Positions 9,134 to 18,044 of a stretch of DNA of 55,809 nucleotides are shown one piece after another. The notes beneath the pieces were generated by a model. That model was not told where the DNA came from. It did not search any database and saw nothing but the letters and a program-made list of their open reading frames with translations. This DNA is from Opitutaceae bacterium (lineage in GTDB: Bacteria; Verrucomicrobiota; Verrucomicrobiia; Opitutales; Opitutaceae), in contig CANJNJ010000009.1 of assembly GCA_947474995.1 (NCBI GenBank), forward strand, positions 1 through 55,809. The letters run 5' to 3'. Each line of letters opens with the position of its first letter. The first letter of the stretch is position 1. A program made the position numbers and the translations under genes.

Positions 9134-12100
9134 TCAGTTGCGCGTGATGGTCTCGTGGAGGTTGAGCACGGCCCGCGTGACAGCCGTCCACGCAGCGAGG
9201 TCGGCCGCGCCGGCTTTGCTGGTGACCGGGGCGGCCCCGACCGCGGCCAGTTCGCGGGCCGCGGGCTCCTCGGCGCGGTAACGGGCGCGCTGCCGGTTGA
9301 ACAGCTCCTGCAGAATCCCGGTTTCCGCGGTCGTCGGCGGGCGCGCCAGCGCGTGTCGAAACGCCCAGGTCAGCTTGCCGCGAAACGTCCAGCCTCCTTC
9401 GCGCAGCACTCGTTCCGCGAAGGCGCGCGCCGCCTCGACATACGTGGGGTCGTTCAGGAGCACGAGGGCCTGCAGCGGCGTGTTGGAGACGGCGCGATTG
9501 GCCGTGCACTCCTCGCGCGCCGGCGCATCAAACGCCGCGAGGCTCGGATGCAGAAAGGTCCGCTGCCAGTGCGTGTAGAGTCCGCGCCGATAGAGCCCCT
9601 CGCCGTCGTCGGGCACATACTCCCGCTTCGGAAAATTCAGCGTCGAGTAAAAGCCGGCCGGCTGGTAGGGCTTCGCGCTCTCGCCGCCGACGCGATCCAC
9701 CAGCAGGCCGCTGATCGCGAGCGCATTGTCGCGCACGATTTCCGCCTCGAGGCGCAACGGCACCTGCCGCGCCAGCAGCCGGTTCAACGGGTCGGCCTCC
9801 AGCAGGGCGGGCACCGGCTGCGACGACTGCCGATAGGTGCGGGAGGTAACGATCAATTCCACCATGTGCTTGATGTCCCAGCCCTGCTCGCGGAATTCGA
9901 CCGCGAGCCAGTCGAGCAACGCGGGATGGCTGGGCCACTCGCCCTGGGAGCCGAGATCTTCGAGCGTACGGGTGAGCCCGGCGCCAAAGAAATTTTTCCA
10001 CAGGCGGTTGACGAAGGTCCGCGCCGTCAGCGGATTGTCGGGCGCGACGAGCCAATTCGCGAGATCGAGCCGCGAAGCGCGGCCGCCGGCCGCCGGCTGC
10101 AGCTGGCGCAGGAACTGCGGCACGCCGGGTTCGGCGATCTCGCCGCTCTCGTCCATCCAGTTGGCCCGGGCCAACACGCGGATCGGGCGCGGTTCGACGC
10201 TGCGCGATACCGGCACGGTCGGAATGGTCAGGGCCACGGAATCGCGCTGCTTCACCGCCGCGGCGAGCCGCTCGCGCATCGACGCCAGCGCCGGGGCCAC
10301 CGTGCGATAGTATTCCGCCACTTCCTTCCCCTCGGCTGGCTTCCGTTCCGCCGCGGGCACGCGCAGCGCCTTGAGCACGGCATCGGGCACGCTTTCCGGA
10401 TAAGCGTCGGGTTCCGGGAGCGCGTGCAGCGCGATCCGAAAGCGGCCGAGATTCTGAAAGCGGTGCTGCTTCGCGCCGTGGATTTTCACCGTCAACCGCG
10501 CCTCGGGGCCGCCGGCGAAAGGCTCGGCCAATTGCAGGGCGATGCCGCCCCCGACCTTGCGGACAAAGGAGAGCGCCGTCGCGGGATTGCCGTCGATCAC
10601 GGCGGCGGGCGGATAACCCGCCTCGTGGCGGCTGCTGGCCCGGGCCACGGTCACCCGCAGCGGACGGAACGGGGCGCCGCGACCGGAAGATCCCAGCACT
10701 TCGATTTCCGAGATGAAGAACGCCGAGCCACCGCGGGACACTTCGTCGCCGGGATAGCGGGCGTCCTGCATCACCTCCACGCGGGCCGCCGTGATGCGCT
10801 CGAGCGGCGCCGGCACCGTGACGATATAGGTGTCGGATTCCGGATTCCGGCCGCCCGGCACGACGGAATCATCCTCTTCGATGGCGAGCGGCGTGCCCTC
10901 CGGTGAGGTCGCCGCGAGCGGATGCTGCGCCGTCCAAGCCAGCTGGCCGGCGTCGGCCAGCGCGAGCGTCGACTTCTCCCACTCGCTGCGGCTGGCGGCG
11001 AGCTGATCGTCGGTGACGGCCTCGAGTTCCCGGCGCCGCGCCGCGATCCCGGTGTCGAACGCCTTCATCTGCTCTTCCTGGGCGGGCGAGGCGAAAAGCG
11101 TTTCCTCACTGAGATTCTCGGGCGTGAATCCGCCGCTGAGATTGTAGGCACCTTTTTCCTTCAGGTCGGAGAAAATCGCGGCAAAGCGGTAGAAGTCCCG
11201 GTTCGTGAAGGGATCAAACTTGTGGTCGTGGCATTCCGCGCACGCCATGGTCGCCCCGAGCCACGTCGTGGCCGTCGTGCGCACGCGATCGGCCGCGTAT
11301 TTCGCGAGGTATTCCTTGTCCTGAATGCCACCCTCGGCGCTGATGCGGTGGAGCCGATTGTAGCCGGAAGCCACGCGCTGGCGGCTCGTCGCGCCGGGCA
11401 GCAGATCGCCAGCGAGCTGCTCGCGCGTGAACTGATCGAACGGCAGGTTGCGGTTGAACGCGTCGATGACGTAGTCGCGATAAGGCCACACGCGGATCGG
11501 GACGTCGTTGTGAAACCCGACCGTGTCCGCATAGCGCACGAGATCCAGCCAGGGAATTGCGAGCCGTTCGCCGTAGTGAGGGGAGGCGAGGTATTTCCTG
11601 ACCAGCTGCTCATAAGCCCGGGGATCCCGGCTCCGCGCAAACGCCTCGACGTCGTCCGCCGCCGGCGGCAGGCCCGTGAGATCCAGGCTGAGGCGGCGGA
11701 TGAGCGTCCGACGATCGGCCTCCGGCGACGGGGCGAGCCCGGCGTGATCGAGCGCCTCGAGGATGAAGGCATCGATGGGGTTGGCCGGGGCGGACGCCAC
11801 GGCGGGGACGGACGGACGCTGGGGTGCGACGAAAGCCCAGTGCGGCTCATATTCGGCGCCTTCCGCGATCCAGCGTTTCAGGATCTCCTTCTGCGGCCCG
11901 GTCAGGCGGTGGTTGGCCTCGGGCGGCGGCATCTGCTCTTCCGGGTCGTCGCTGAAAATCCGGCGAACGAGTTCGCTGGCCTCGGGCTGGCCAGGCTCGA
12001 ACGCGCCGACCGCGAGGGCAACGTCGCGCTGATCCAGTCGCAGCTTGGCCTTGCGCTGATTCTGATCCGGGCCGTGGCACCGAAAACAATTCTCCGAAAG

Positions 12101-12217
12101 AATCGGCCGGACCTCGCGGTTGAAGCCCAGCCGTTCCGCGGCGCCGCCCGTGGCCGTCCCGCCGCCGAGTCCGGCGAGCGCGACCAACAGGCAGGCCAGC
12201 GCAGCCCGCCAGCGCAT
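9134..12217 (-). CDS. Exported PSCyt1/DUF1549/DUF1553 protein
   Basis: Large exported protein of 1027 residues, first gene of the operon with the DUF1501 gene. Order: signal peptide (RWRAALACLLVALAGLGGG), a PSCyt1 domain with the haem-type motif CFRCH near residue 44, DUF1549 (residues ~130-350, with another CxxCH-type motif, CAECH, near 324), a sugar-binding-like beta region (~470-600), and DUF1553 (~680-960). The pairing is typical of planctomycete and verrucomicrobial polymer-degradation gene sets. The biochemical role is unproven. The ATG at 12217 starts cleanly with the signal peptide. A GTG at 12238 would add seven residues, and neither has a clear ribosome binding site. Confidence 0.88.
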   Translation of the reverse strand: MRWRAALACLLVALAGLGGGTATGGAAERLGFNREVRPILSENCFRCHGPDQNQRKAKLRLDQRDVALAVGAFEPGQPEASELVRRIFSDDPEEQMPPPEANHRLTGPQKEILKRWIAEGAEYEPHWAFVAPQRPSVPAVASAPANPIDAFILEALDHAGLAPSPEADRRTLIRRLSLDLTGLPPAADDVEAFARSRDPRAYEQLVRKYLASPHYGERLAIPWLDLVRYADTVGFHNDVPIRVWPYRDYVIDAFNRNLPFDQFTREQLAGDLLPGATSRQRVASGYNRLHRISAEGGIQDKEYLAKYAADRVRTTATTWLGATMACAECHDHKFDPFTNRDFYRFAAIFSDLKEKGAYNLSGGFTPENLSEETLFASPAQEEQMKAFDTGIAARRRELEAVTDDQLAASRSEWEKSTLALADAGQLAWTAQHPLAATSPEGTPLAIEEDDSVVPGGRNPESDTYIVTVPAPLERITAARVEVMQDARYPGDEVSRGGSAFFISEIEVLGSSGRGAPFRPLRVTVARASSRHEAGYPPAAVIDGNPATALSFVRKVGGGIALQLAEPFAGGPEARLTVKIHGAKQHRFQNLGRFRIALHALPEPDAYPESVPDAVLKALRVPAAERKPAEGKEVAEYYRTVAPALASMRERLAAAVKQRDSVALTIPTVPVSRSVEPRPIRVLARANWMDESGEIAEPGVPQFLRQLQPAAGGRASRLDLANWLVAPDNPLTARTFVNRLWKNFFGAGLTRTLEDLGSQGEWPSHPALLDWLAVEFREQGWDIKHMVELIVTSRTYRQSSQPVPALLEADPLNRLLARQVPLRLEAEIVRDNALAISGLLVDRVGGESAKPYQPAGFYSTLNFPKREYVPDDGEGLYRRGLYTHWQRTFLHPSLAAFDAPAREECTANRAVSNTPLQALVLLNDPTYVEAARAFAERVLREGGWTFRGKLTWAFRHALARPPTTAETGILQELFNRQRARYRAEEPAARELAAVGAAPVTSKAGAADLAAWTAVTRAVLNLHETITRN

Positions 12218-12334
12218 AAAAAATAGGGGTACTCTCACCGCGAAGAACCAACACAGGAAAATCGGCGAAGGGAAGAACGAGTTGCGGCGCGGCGCCTATC
12301 CGTCGCTGATATCCGATCCCCTCCCGCTTCTCCC

Positions 12335-12414
12335 CAGACTGTGGGAAAACTCGAAAAAGAACTCATTTTGTCATTCGGCGCGAAGCGAAGAATGACAGAC
12401 TTTCACCCAGTCTG
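12335..12414. repeat. Nested palindrome in divergent promoter gap
   Basis: Outer arms CAGACTGTGGGAAA (12335-12348) and TTTCACCCAGTCTG (12401-12414) enclose a perfect inner pair TGTCATTC (12369-12376) / GAATGACA (12390-12397). It lies between two divergent genes, so it is placed to affect transcription in either direction rather than to end it. Confidence 0.65.
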
Positions 12415-12495
12415 AAGAGGGCGGGACGCGTGGCACGCCGCAAACCGCAGCCGCGGCTTGCGGCGTGGCGCGCGACGGTTTCGACTGCCGCCGCC

Positions 12496-13080
12496 ATGGA
12501 GATCTACGCCCGCGCCCGCACACTCATTGACGCCGCCCACGCCGGCGATCCGCATCAGGCGGCCGACGGCCGGCCCGCGGAACTCGTCTACTCCGACCGG
12601 ATGGAGGCGTGGGTGGCCCGGCTGGTGCCCGCCGCGCCGGTCTTGCTGCGCCTGGCCGCGCGTTGCCAGCATCTCGAGCGCTGGTCAGTGCCGCGAAACA
12701 CTTTCCCCCTCGACAAGCCTGGCTACCACGCCTGGCGCCGCTCCCTCTACACCAAGCAGGCCGAACGCGCCCACGCGCTCCTGCTCGCCGCGGGCGTCTC
12801 GACCGCGGAAGCCGCCGCAGTCGCCACGTGGGTGTCCAAGACCGGCCTCAAGACCAATGCGGGCACGCAGGCGCTCGAGGATGCGGCCTGCCTGGTTTTT
12901 CTGGAAAACGAAATCAAGGATTTTGCCGCGCAGCATGCGGAATATCCGCGGGAAAAATTCATCGATATCATCCGCAAGACCTGGCGGAAAATGAGTCCCG
13001 GCGCCCAAGCCGCAGCGCTGGCCTTGGAATTGCCGGCCGCGGTGGCCTCACTCGTGCGCGACGCGCTAAAATCGGGATGA
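12496..13080 (+). CDS. DUF4202 domain-containing protein
   Basis: Cytoplasmic protein of 194 residues matching the DUF4202 family along its whole length. Seen: ARCQHLERWSVPR near residue 54, a Gly-Tyr-x-x-Trp-Arg segment near 76, EDAACLVFLENE near 132 and an EKFIDIIRKTWRKMS helix near 155. The conserved His, Glu and Asp residues suggest a metal-dependent phosphohydrolase-like (HD-type) helical fold, which is inference only. The ATG at 12496 gives the usual family length. A GTG at 12430 would add a poorly conserved tail. The function is unknown. Confidence 0.8.
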   Translation: MEIYARARTLIDAAHAGDPHQAADGRPAELVYSDRMEAWVARLVPAAPVLLRLAARCQHLERWSVPRNTFPLDKPGYHAWRRSLYTKQAERAHALLLAAGVSTAEAAAVATWVSKTGLKTNAGTQALEDAACLVFLENEIKDFAAQHAEYPREKFIDIIRKTWRKMSPGAQAAALALELPAAVASLVRDALKSG

Positions 13081-13106
13081 GCCCCGCAAGCCCCGAACTA
13101 GAGATT

Positions 13107-13179
13107 AATTCAGAAGCCAGGAAGCCATGAGTGATCTCGGTGGCCTGGCTCAGCCTCCTGGTTTCCTGGCTTCTGAATT
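13107..13179. repeat. Perfect 17-base inverted repeat
   Basis: Arms 13107-13123 (AATTCAGAAGCCAGGAA) and 13163-13179 match perfectly around a 39-base centre. It follows the DUF4202 stop by 26 bases and may serve as its terminator. There is no poly-T tract. The rest of the gap before the Rieske gene (13180-13362) shows nothing recognisable. Confidence 0.72.
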
Positions 13180-13362
13180 CAACGAGGATTGATTCCGGGG
13201 GGTGTTTAATCGGATCGGTTTAGGTCAGCGCCAAACATTCGCCCTACTGCCCGCTCACGCGTGGCATCATATGTTTCGGGTGACCCGATTCCGGGTTGCA
13301 ACGATTCCCGCGTCGATTCGTCATCTCCCATCGCAGCCCATTGGCCGCCCTTTTCTGCCAGC

Positions 13363-13908
13363 ATGCACCAGCCCCACGTTCCGCCTCCACCCGATCGGCG
13401 CAATTTCCTCACCAAAGCGGCCTCCATCGTCATCGGTGGCGCGCTGGCGGTGGTCGCGCCCGTCGCCGGCCTTTTTGTTCTCTTGGATCCCTTGCGCCGC
13501 AAATCCCAGGCCGGAACCTTCGTCAAGGTCGGCTCGTTGTCCTCCCTTCCCGCCGGCGGCGCGGCCCAAAAATTTCAGGTGCTCGAGACCAAGACCGACG
13601 TCTGGAATGTGACGCCGAATGAACCGGTGGGAGCCGTCTACCTCCAGCGCGTCGGCGAGGGCAAGGTGCGCGCCCTCAATGCGAAGTGCCCCCACGCCGG
13701 CTGCTTCGTCAATTTCAAGCCGGGCGACGCCATGCACTACCATTGCCCCTGCCATAACAGCAGCTTCGGGATGGACGGGAAGATTCTCAATCCCAACAGC
13801 CCCAGTCCCCGCGCGCTCGACGAGCTGCCGGTGGAGCTGCGCGGCACCGAGATCTGGGTGCGCTTCCAAAACTTCCGCGCCGGCGTCAAGGACCGGGAGC
13901 CGGTTTGA
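13363..13908 (+). CDS. Rieske iron-sulfur protein of a cytochrome b-c complex
   Basis: Membrane-anchored [2Fe-2S] protein of 181 residues, taking electrons from quinol and passing them to a c-type haem. One N-terminal hydrophobic helix (residues ~17-38, preceded by RRNFLTKAAS) is followed by the Rieske domain. Cluster ligands are in CPHAGC near residue 109 and CPCHNSSF near 130, the latter with Asn where CPCHGS is common. The ATG at 13363 is used because upstream codons do not extend the anchor plausibly. The stop overlaps the next start by one base (TGATG), so it is co-translated with the cytochrome b gene. Confidence 0.9.
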   Translation: MHQPHVPPPPDRRNFLTKAASIVIGGALAVVAPVAGLFVLLDPLRRKSQAGTFVKVGSLSSLPAGGAAQKFQVLETKTDVWNVTPNEPVGAVYLQRVGEGKVRALNAKCPHAGCFVNFKPGDAMHYHCPCHNSSFGMDGKILNPNSPSPRALDELPVELRGTEIWVRFQNFRAGVKDREPV

Positions 13909-15692
13909 TGAAGTCGTTCTTCGACTGGATCGATCACCGCACCGGCAGCAAGAAACTGCTGCACGAGGTGCTGTTTGAAAACGTGCCGGGCGGCGCGCGC
14001 TGGCGTTACGCCTGGGGCAGCACGCTGGTCTTCTGTTTTTCCATCCAGGTCGTGACCGGCCTGTTTCTCTGGCTGGCCTACAGCCCGAGTTCCCAGACCG
14101 CGTGGGAAAGCGTCTATTACATCCAGCATGTGATGTGGGGCGGCTGGTTCCTCCGCGGCCTCCACCATTTCACCGCCCAGGCCATGACCGTGCTGCTCGC
14201 CCTGCATCTGATGCAGGTCGTGATCGACGGGGCGTACAAGGCGCCGCGGGAAGTGAACTTCTGGACCGGCGTGCTGCTGCTCCTGCTCGTGCTCGCGCTG
14301 TCGCTGACCGGTTACCTGCTGCCGTGGGACCAGAAAGGCTACTGGGCCACGCGGGTCGCCACGGGCATCGCCGGCATCACGCCGATGATCGGCCCGGCGG
14401 TGGAGCGACTCGTGGTGGGCGCGAACGACTACGGCCATCACACGCTCACGCGTTTCTTCGCGCTGCACGCCGGCATCATCCCCGGCGGCATCATCGCGTT
14501 CATCGTCGCCCACGTGTATTTGTTCCGACGGCACGGCCTCACGGCCAAGCTGCCGAAAAAGGCCCCGGACTCCCCGTTCTGGCCGGATCAGGTGTTTCGC
14601 GACGCCGTCGTCTGCCTGGCGGTGCTGATCGTCATCCTGTTTTTCAACTTCCGCTCCCACGGCGCGGACCTCGATGCGCCGGCGGATCCCTCCGAGCCCT
14701 ATCCCGCCCGGCCGGAGTGGTATTTTCTCTTTCTCTTCCAGATGCTGAAGCTCCCCGTCTTCAAGGGGAGCATGGAAGTCGTGGGCGCCATCGTGGTCCC
14801 CACCGTGGTCATGGTCGTCCTGGTGGCGATGCCTTACCTCGGAAATTCCAAGCAGGGCCATCGCTTCAACCTGGGATTTCTTTGGGCGATGCTGGGCGTC
14901 ATGGCCTCCCTGACTTATCTCGCGATGAACGAGGATCGAAATGACCCGGGATTCCAGGCCGACGTTCGGGCCGCCAAATGGGAGGCCGAGCGCGTGATCA
15001 CCCTCGCCGGGGAAGGCATTCCGACCACGGGCGCGATCACGCTGCTGCGCAACGACCCGCTCACGCAGGGACCGAAGATCTTCGCCCGCAATTGCGCCAG
15101 TTGCCACCGCTACGACGGCCACGACGGGCTCGGCGGCCAGCCCAAGGACAAGATTTCCGCCTCCGACCTGAAGGGCTTCGGCAGCCGGGAATGGCTGACC
15201 GGGCTTTTCGACCCCGAGAAGATCGCGGGCCCGCTTTATTGGGGCGGCACGGAACACGCCGAGGGCAAAATGGCCAAATTCGTGAAAGAGGACGTCCCGG
15301 AATTTAACGCCGAGCAGAAGGAGAAACTTCGCCAAGGCCTCATCGCCCTCTCGGCCGAGGCCGGCCTGAAGGCTCAAGCGGCTTTGGACAAACGCGACGC
15401 CGCGCTGATTGCGGAAGGCCAAAAGGAACTCAAGGGCAGCACCATCAACTGCGCCGACTGCCACAAATTCCACGGTGACGGCGATGACACGGGTCCGGAC
15501 CTGACGGGCTGGGGCTCTCGCGAGTGGCTGACGGCCTTCATCTCCGACGCGTCGCACGAGCGCTTCTACGGCGAGAAGAACGATCGGATGCCCGCGTTTG
15601 GCACGGACAAAATGCTGACCGAGCGGGAAATCGGCCTCGTCGCGGACTGGCTCCGTGGCGAATGGTACGTCCCGAAATCCCGGGCCGAGTAA
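13908..15692 (+). CDS. Cytochrome b fused to two cytochrome c domains
   Basis: Integral membrane quinol-oxidising subunit of 594 residues. The N-terminal cytochrome b part carries haem ligands at His86/His100 and His187/His202; the 15-residue spacing of the second pair is the b6-type arrangement. The Qo-site motif PEWY is at 269-272, followed by further helices up to ~340. Two soluble c-type domains follow, with CASCH at 396-400 and CADCH at 515-519 and candidate Met ligands downstream of each (the second in RMPAF). Fusion removes the need for a separate cytochrome c1 or f. Together with the Rieske gene it makes a two-gene alternative bc complex operon. Confidence 0.92.
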   Translation: MKSFFDWIDHRTGSKKLLHEVLFENVPGGARWRYAWGSTLVFCFSIQVVTGLFLWLAYSPSSQTAWESVYYIQHVMWGGWFLRGLHHFTAQAMTVLLALHLMQVVIDGAYKAPREVNFWTGVLLLLLVLALSLTGYLLPWDQKGYWATRVATGIAGITPMIGPAVERLVVGANDYGHHTLTRFFALHAGIIPGGIIAFIVAHVYLFRRHGLTAKLPKKAPDSPFWPDQVFRDAVVCLAVLIVILFFNFRSHGADLDAPADPSEPYPARPEWYFLFLFQMLKLPVFKGSMEVVGAIVVPTVVMVVLVAMPYLGNSKQGHRFNLGFLWAMLGVMASLTYLAMNEDRNDPGFQADVRAAKWEAERVITLAGEGIPTTGAITLLRNDPLTQGPKIFARNCASCHRYDGHDGLGGQPKDKISASDLKGFGSREWLTGLFDPEKIAGPLYWGGTEHAEGKMAKFVKEDVPEFNAEQKEKLRQGLIALSAEAGLKAQAALDKRDAALIAEGQKELKGSTINCADCHKFHGDGDDTGPDLTGWGSREWLTAFISDASHERFYGEKNDRMPAFGTDKMLTEREIGLVADWLRGEWYVPKSRAE

Positions 15693-15693
15693 T

Positions 15694-15720
15694 GGGAGCG
15701 CGGGCGCCCTCGCCCGCTCC
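15694..15720. repeat. Short palindrome after cytochrome gene
   Basis: GGAGCGCGGGCG / CGCCCGCTCC form a compact hairpin two bases after the cytochrome stop. It may terminate the operon or be a repeat unit, as its GCCCTCG loop resembles the palindrome at 28701-28752. Confidence 0.6.
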
Positions 15721-15744
15721 GTCCTCGTCACGGGAAACCAACCG

Positions 15745-16305
15745 GTGCCCAACCCTAAAAACACCCCTCGGCCTCCGTCCTCCTTCGGCACCGCGCGGCT
15801 GGTCGCGCGTATCCCGCGCGCCGACGATGGACCAGCCGTGTTTGCTTCCTACGCGGGCGATCCGGACGTCACGCGGTATTTGAGCTGGCGGGCGTACGAG
15901 CGCGTGGAACCGCTGAATCTGTTTCTCCGCGAAGCCGTCGCGCATTGGGAAAAAGGCGACGGCCAGTACGCGTGGCTGCTTTGCCTGAAGGGCACGGAGA
16001 CGCCAATCGGATCCATCGGCGTCGACCTTGCGAGCGAGGGCAAGGCGATGTTCGGCTACGTGCTGGCGAAAAAATTCTGGGGCCACGGTTTTACCGCCGA
16101 AGCGTTACAGCCTCTGGTCGACTGGTCGCTGGCGCAGCCAACGATTTTTCGCGCGTGGGCCTTTTGCGACGTCGAGAATCCCGCGTCTGTGCGCGTGATG
16201 GAAAAAGCCGGGCTGGTGCGCGAAGGCATCCTCCGGCGCTGGCACACCTCGCCGACGCTCGGACCCGTGCCGCGCGATTGCATCGTCTGCGCGAAGGTGA
16301 AGTAG
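15745..16305 (+). CDS. GNAT family N-acetyltransferase (RimJ/RimL-like)
   Basis: Acetyl-CoA-dependent acetyltransferase of 186 residues, of the RimJ/RimL type that often modifies protein N-termini or small amines. Seen: TARLVARIPRADD near residue 15, IGSIGVDL near 88, the acetyl-CoA-binding stretch GYVLAKKFWGHGFTAEAL near 103-120, and WAFCDVENPASVRVMEKAGL near 137-156. The start is a GTG at 15745, placed just before the first conserved strand. A longer frame reaches back into the cytochrome gene and is less plausible. The exact substrate is unknown. Confidence 0.85.
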   Translation: MPNPKNTPRPPSSFGTARLVARIPRADDGPAVFASYAGDPDVTRYLSWRAYERVEPLNLFLREAVAHWEKGDGQYAWLLCLKGTETPIGSIGVDLASEGKAMFGYVLAKKFWGHGFTAEALQPLVDWSLAQPTIFRAWAFCDVENPASVRVMEKAGLVREGILRRWHTSPTLGPVPRDCIVCAKVK

Positions 16306-16312
16306 GAAGGCG

Positions 16313-16393
16313 GGCCGGGTTGGTCGTTCCGCCCTCAGGCGGAATCCGAAGTTCTCAAACCTTCCGCCTAAAGGCGGAACGACCAACCCGGCC
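16313..16393. repeat. Palindromic repeat family A, copy 1
   Basis: Perfect 21-base outer arms (16313-16333 and 16373-16393) containing GGTTGGTCGTTCCGCC enclose two mini-hairpins of the form TTCCGCC...GGCGGAA. It sits between the acetyltransferase and DUF2007 genes. Three more copies lie near 18045, 24854 and 37145. Confidence 0.88.
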
Positions 16394-16450
16394 ACCGGCC
16401 TTCGCCCGGAATCGCTCGCGAAATTGCCTGGGGTGGATCACCTTCCTCCC

Positions 16451-16672
16451 ATGACCACCGTGCAGCGCTGCCCCACGATCGACCAGGCGCTGTTCACGCG
16501 GTCATTGCTCGACGGCTGCGGCGTCAAAGCCTACGTCCCGGACGAACTCACGGCTCAAACCGATCCGGTGATTTTTTTCGGCAGCATGAACAGCATCCGC
16601 GTGCAGGTGGATGATGCGGATGCGGTGACCGCGCGGGCGATCCTGGCACAAAACGGGTTTCCGCCGGAATAG
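16451..16672 (+). CDS. DUF2007-type small protein
   Basis: Cytoplasmic protein of 73 residues resembling DUF2007 (putative signal-transducing) proteins: an N-terminal DQALFTRSLLDGCGVKAYV helix-strand unit, a central FFGSMNSIRVQV strand pair, and a C-terminal DADAVTARAILAQ helix. The ATG at 16451 is preferred, as the longer frame reads out of repeat DNA. The TAG stop abuts a hairpin repeat shared with the convergent hydrolase gene. The function of the family is unknown. Confidence 0.72.
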   Translation: MTTVQRCPTIDQALFTRSLLDGCGVKAYVPDELTAQTDPVIFFGSMNSIRVQVDDADAVTARAILAQNGFPPE

Positions 16673-16695
16673 GACGGGTCGGAGACCCGCGCTAC
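16673..16695. repeat. Family C hairpin supplying a stop codon
   Basis: CGGGTC-GGA-GACCCG hairpin. Read on the minus strand it is GTAGCGCGGGTCTCCGACCC, and the TAG inside it is the stop of the minus-strand hydrolase. It separates two convergent genes by only 19 bases and may act as their shared terminator. Related units are near 20928, 30360 and 48487. Confidence 0.75.
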
Positions 16696-17876
16696 TTCAA
16701 GGCGCCGATCACCTGACCGAGGAAGTTATCCAGCGTCTTGTCGTCCTTGATCCAGCGGACGACGACGACGAGGTCGTTTTCCCAGTCGATGTAGACGATA
16801 TTGGGACCGTTGCCGCGAAAGGTGACGCTCGACGCCGGCGTGCTCGGCAGCGGTTTGCGGCCGGTGTTCAGAGACCAGTTGGCGAAGCCGTACGTGTTGT
16901 TGGCCGGGCCCGGCGTCCGCGCGAGAGCGATCCATTCCTTCGACACGATTTGCCGATCGTCCCAGCGGCCTTCCCGCAAAAACAGATAGCCGAACCGCGC
17001 CAGATCGAAGGCGCTGATGAACATGCCGCCGCCAAAGTGTCCGCCCCCACTGACCGACTGAATCTGCTGGCCGTCGATCAACACCCACGAATTTTCGTAG
17101 CCGTGCCAGCGCCAGGTGGTAGAGGCCCCGATCGGGTCCATGATTTCCTCGCGCAACACCTGCGGCAACGGCCGGCGCCAGATATGCAGCGCCGCGAGCG
17201 CGAGCAAGTTTACGCGGACATCATTGTATTTAAAAAAGGCACCCGGATCGTGCATCTCCCGCTTTGGATAATCTTCCGGTGTGGCGCCCACCGGCCGATC
17301 CGCCCAGTCGGGCACGCCCCATAACGTCCCCGACCAGTCGCTGGTTTGCCGCAGGAGATGATCCCACGTGATCGGCGCGTTGTGCTCCGAGCCGAAGAGC
17401 TCGGCCCGCTCGGCCGTCGGCAGGTAGCCGCTCACGCGATTGTTCACGTCGCGAATCAGCCCGCGTTGCCACGCGAGTCCGACGACCGTGGTCAAAAACG
17501 TCTTCGTGACGCTGTGCGTCATGTCGGTCCGCGCGGTGTCGCCCCACTCGGCCACGACGTAGCCGCGATGCACCACGAGGCCGTTGATCGCGGCACGTGG
17601 CTGGGTCGGGCCGAGCAATTTGAAATTCGGCTCATGCGCCCCGAAGGTTTCCTTCATCAGCGTCGCCATGTCCTTCGTCGCCGGGTTGTCGTTGGCGCGG
17701 GCGTAGTCAACGGCCTGCTGCATCTTCAGCGAGTCCAGGTTGAGCTGGTCCGGCCGGCGGTGTTCCCAGTCGCCGCGCGGCGGAAAATACTCGGCCGCGG
17801 CGAGCGGCGTGACGCAGCGGACCAAGGCAACGAGCAACAGGCCGAGCGTGGCCGGGGAAAAACGACGGGGGGTCAT
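16692..17876 (-). CDS. Exported serine hydrolase, beta-lactamase/class C-like fold
   Basis: Serine beta-lactamase-like protein of 394 residues. A signal peptide (PRRFSPATLGLLLVALV..., cleavage near AAAEY) directs export. The catalytic SVTK motif is near residue 142 (SxxK), KYNDVRVN near 237 supplies the YxN-type motif, and a GGHFGGGMF loop is near 281. It is a paralogue in fold, not a close copy, of the 6531-7679 protein. Likely roles are esterase, D-aminopeptidase or amidase in the periplasm, and beta-lactam hydrolysis is not implied. It stands alone, convergent with the DUF2007 gene, and its stop codon lies inside a family C repeat. Confidence 0.87.
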   Translation of the reverse strand: MTPRRFSPATLGLLLVALVRCVTPLAAAEYFPPRGDWEHRRPDQLNLDSLKMQQAVDYARANDNPATKDMATLMKETFGAHEPNFKLLGPTQPRAAINGLVVHRGYVVAEWGDTARTDMTHSVTKTFLTTVVGLAWQRGLIRDVNNRVSGYLPTAERAELFGSEHNAPITWDHLLRQTSDWSGTLWGVPDWADRPVGATPEDYPKREMHDPGAFFKYNDVRVNLLALAALHIWRRPLPQVLREEIMDPIGASTTWRWHGYENSWVLIDGQQIQSVSGGGHFGGGMFISAFDLARFGYLFLREGRWDDRQIVSKEWIALARTPGPANNTYGFANWSLNTGRKPLPSTPASSVTFRGNGPNIVYIDWENDLVVVVRWIKDDKTLDNFLGQVIGALK

Positions 17877-17961
17877 GCTGAAACTCTAAACGCGGCGCCC
17901 CGGCCGGGCGATGTCTTTTGATCTGATGTTTCACGCGGAGCAGCGGAGCCACCGTGTCTTG

Positions 17962-18011
17962 GTCCAAACCATTTCTCCCGCCCGCTTCGCTCACGGCGCG
18001 GAGGCGCAGAG
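17962..18011 (+). repeat. Dispersed repeat family E, copy 1
   Basis: About 48 bases built around TCTCCCGCCCGCTTCGCTCA and GGCGCGGAGG are repeated with a few changes at 30507-30556. Both copies lie in gene gaps in the same orientation. Confidence 0.7.
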
Positions 18012-18044
18012 TTCAACCAATCCACCCTCGGCCTCCGCGTGCTT

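Noticed and set aside
7520-10906. Very long plus-strand open frame (over 1100 codons)
   Set aside because: It is antisense to the DUF1501, DUF1549/DUF1553 and NylB-like genes. Its Arg/His/Gly-rich composition has no motif and is what high-GC codon bias produces on the opposite strand.
13737-15791. Minus-strand open frame of 684 codons
   Set aside because: It lies opposite the cytochrome b-c gene, whose haem and PEWY motifs settle the coding strand.
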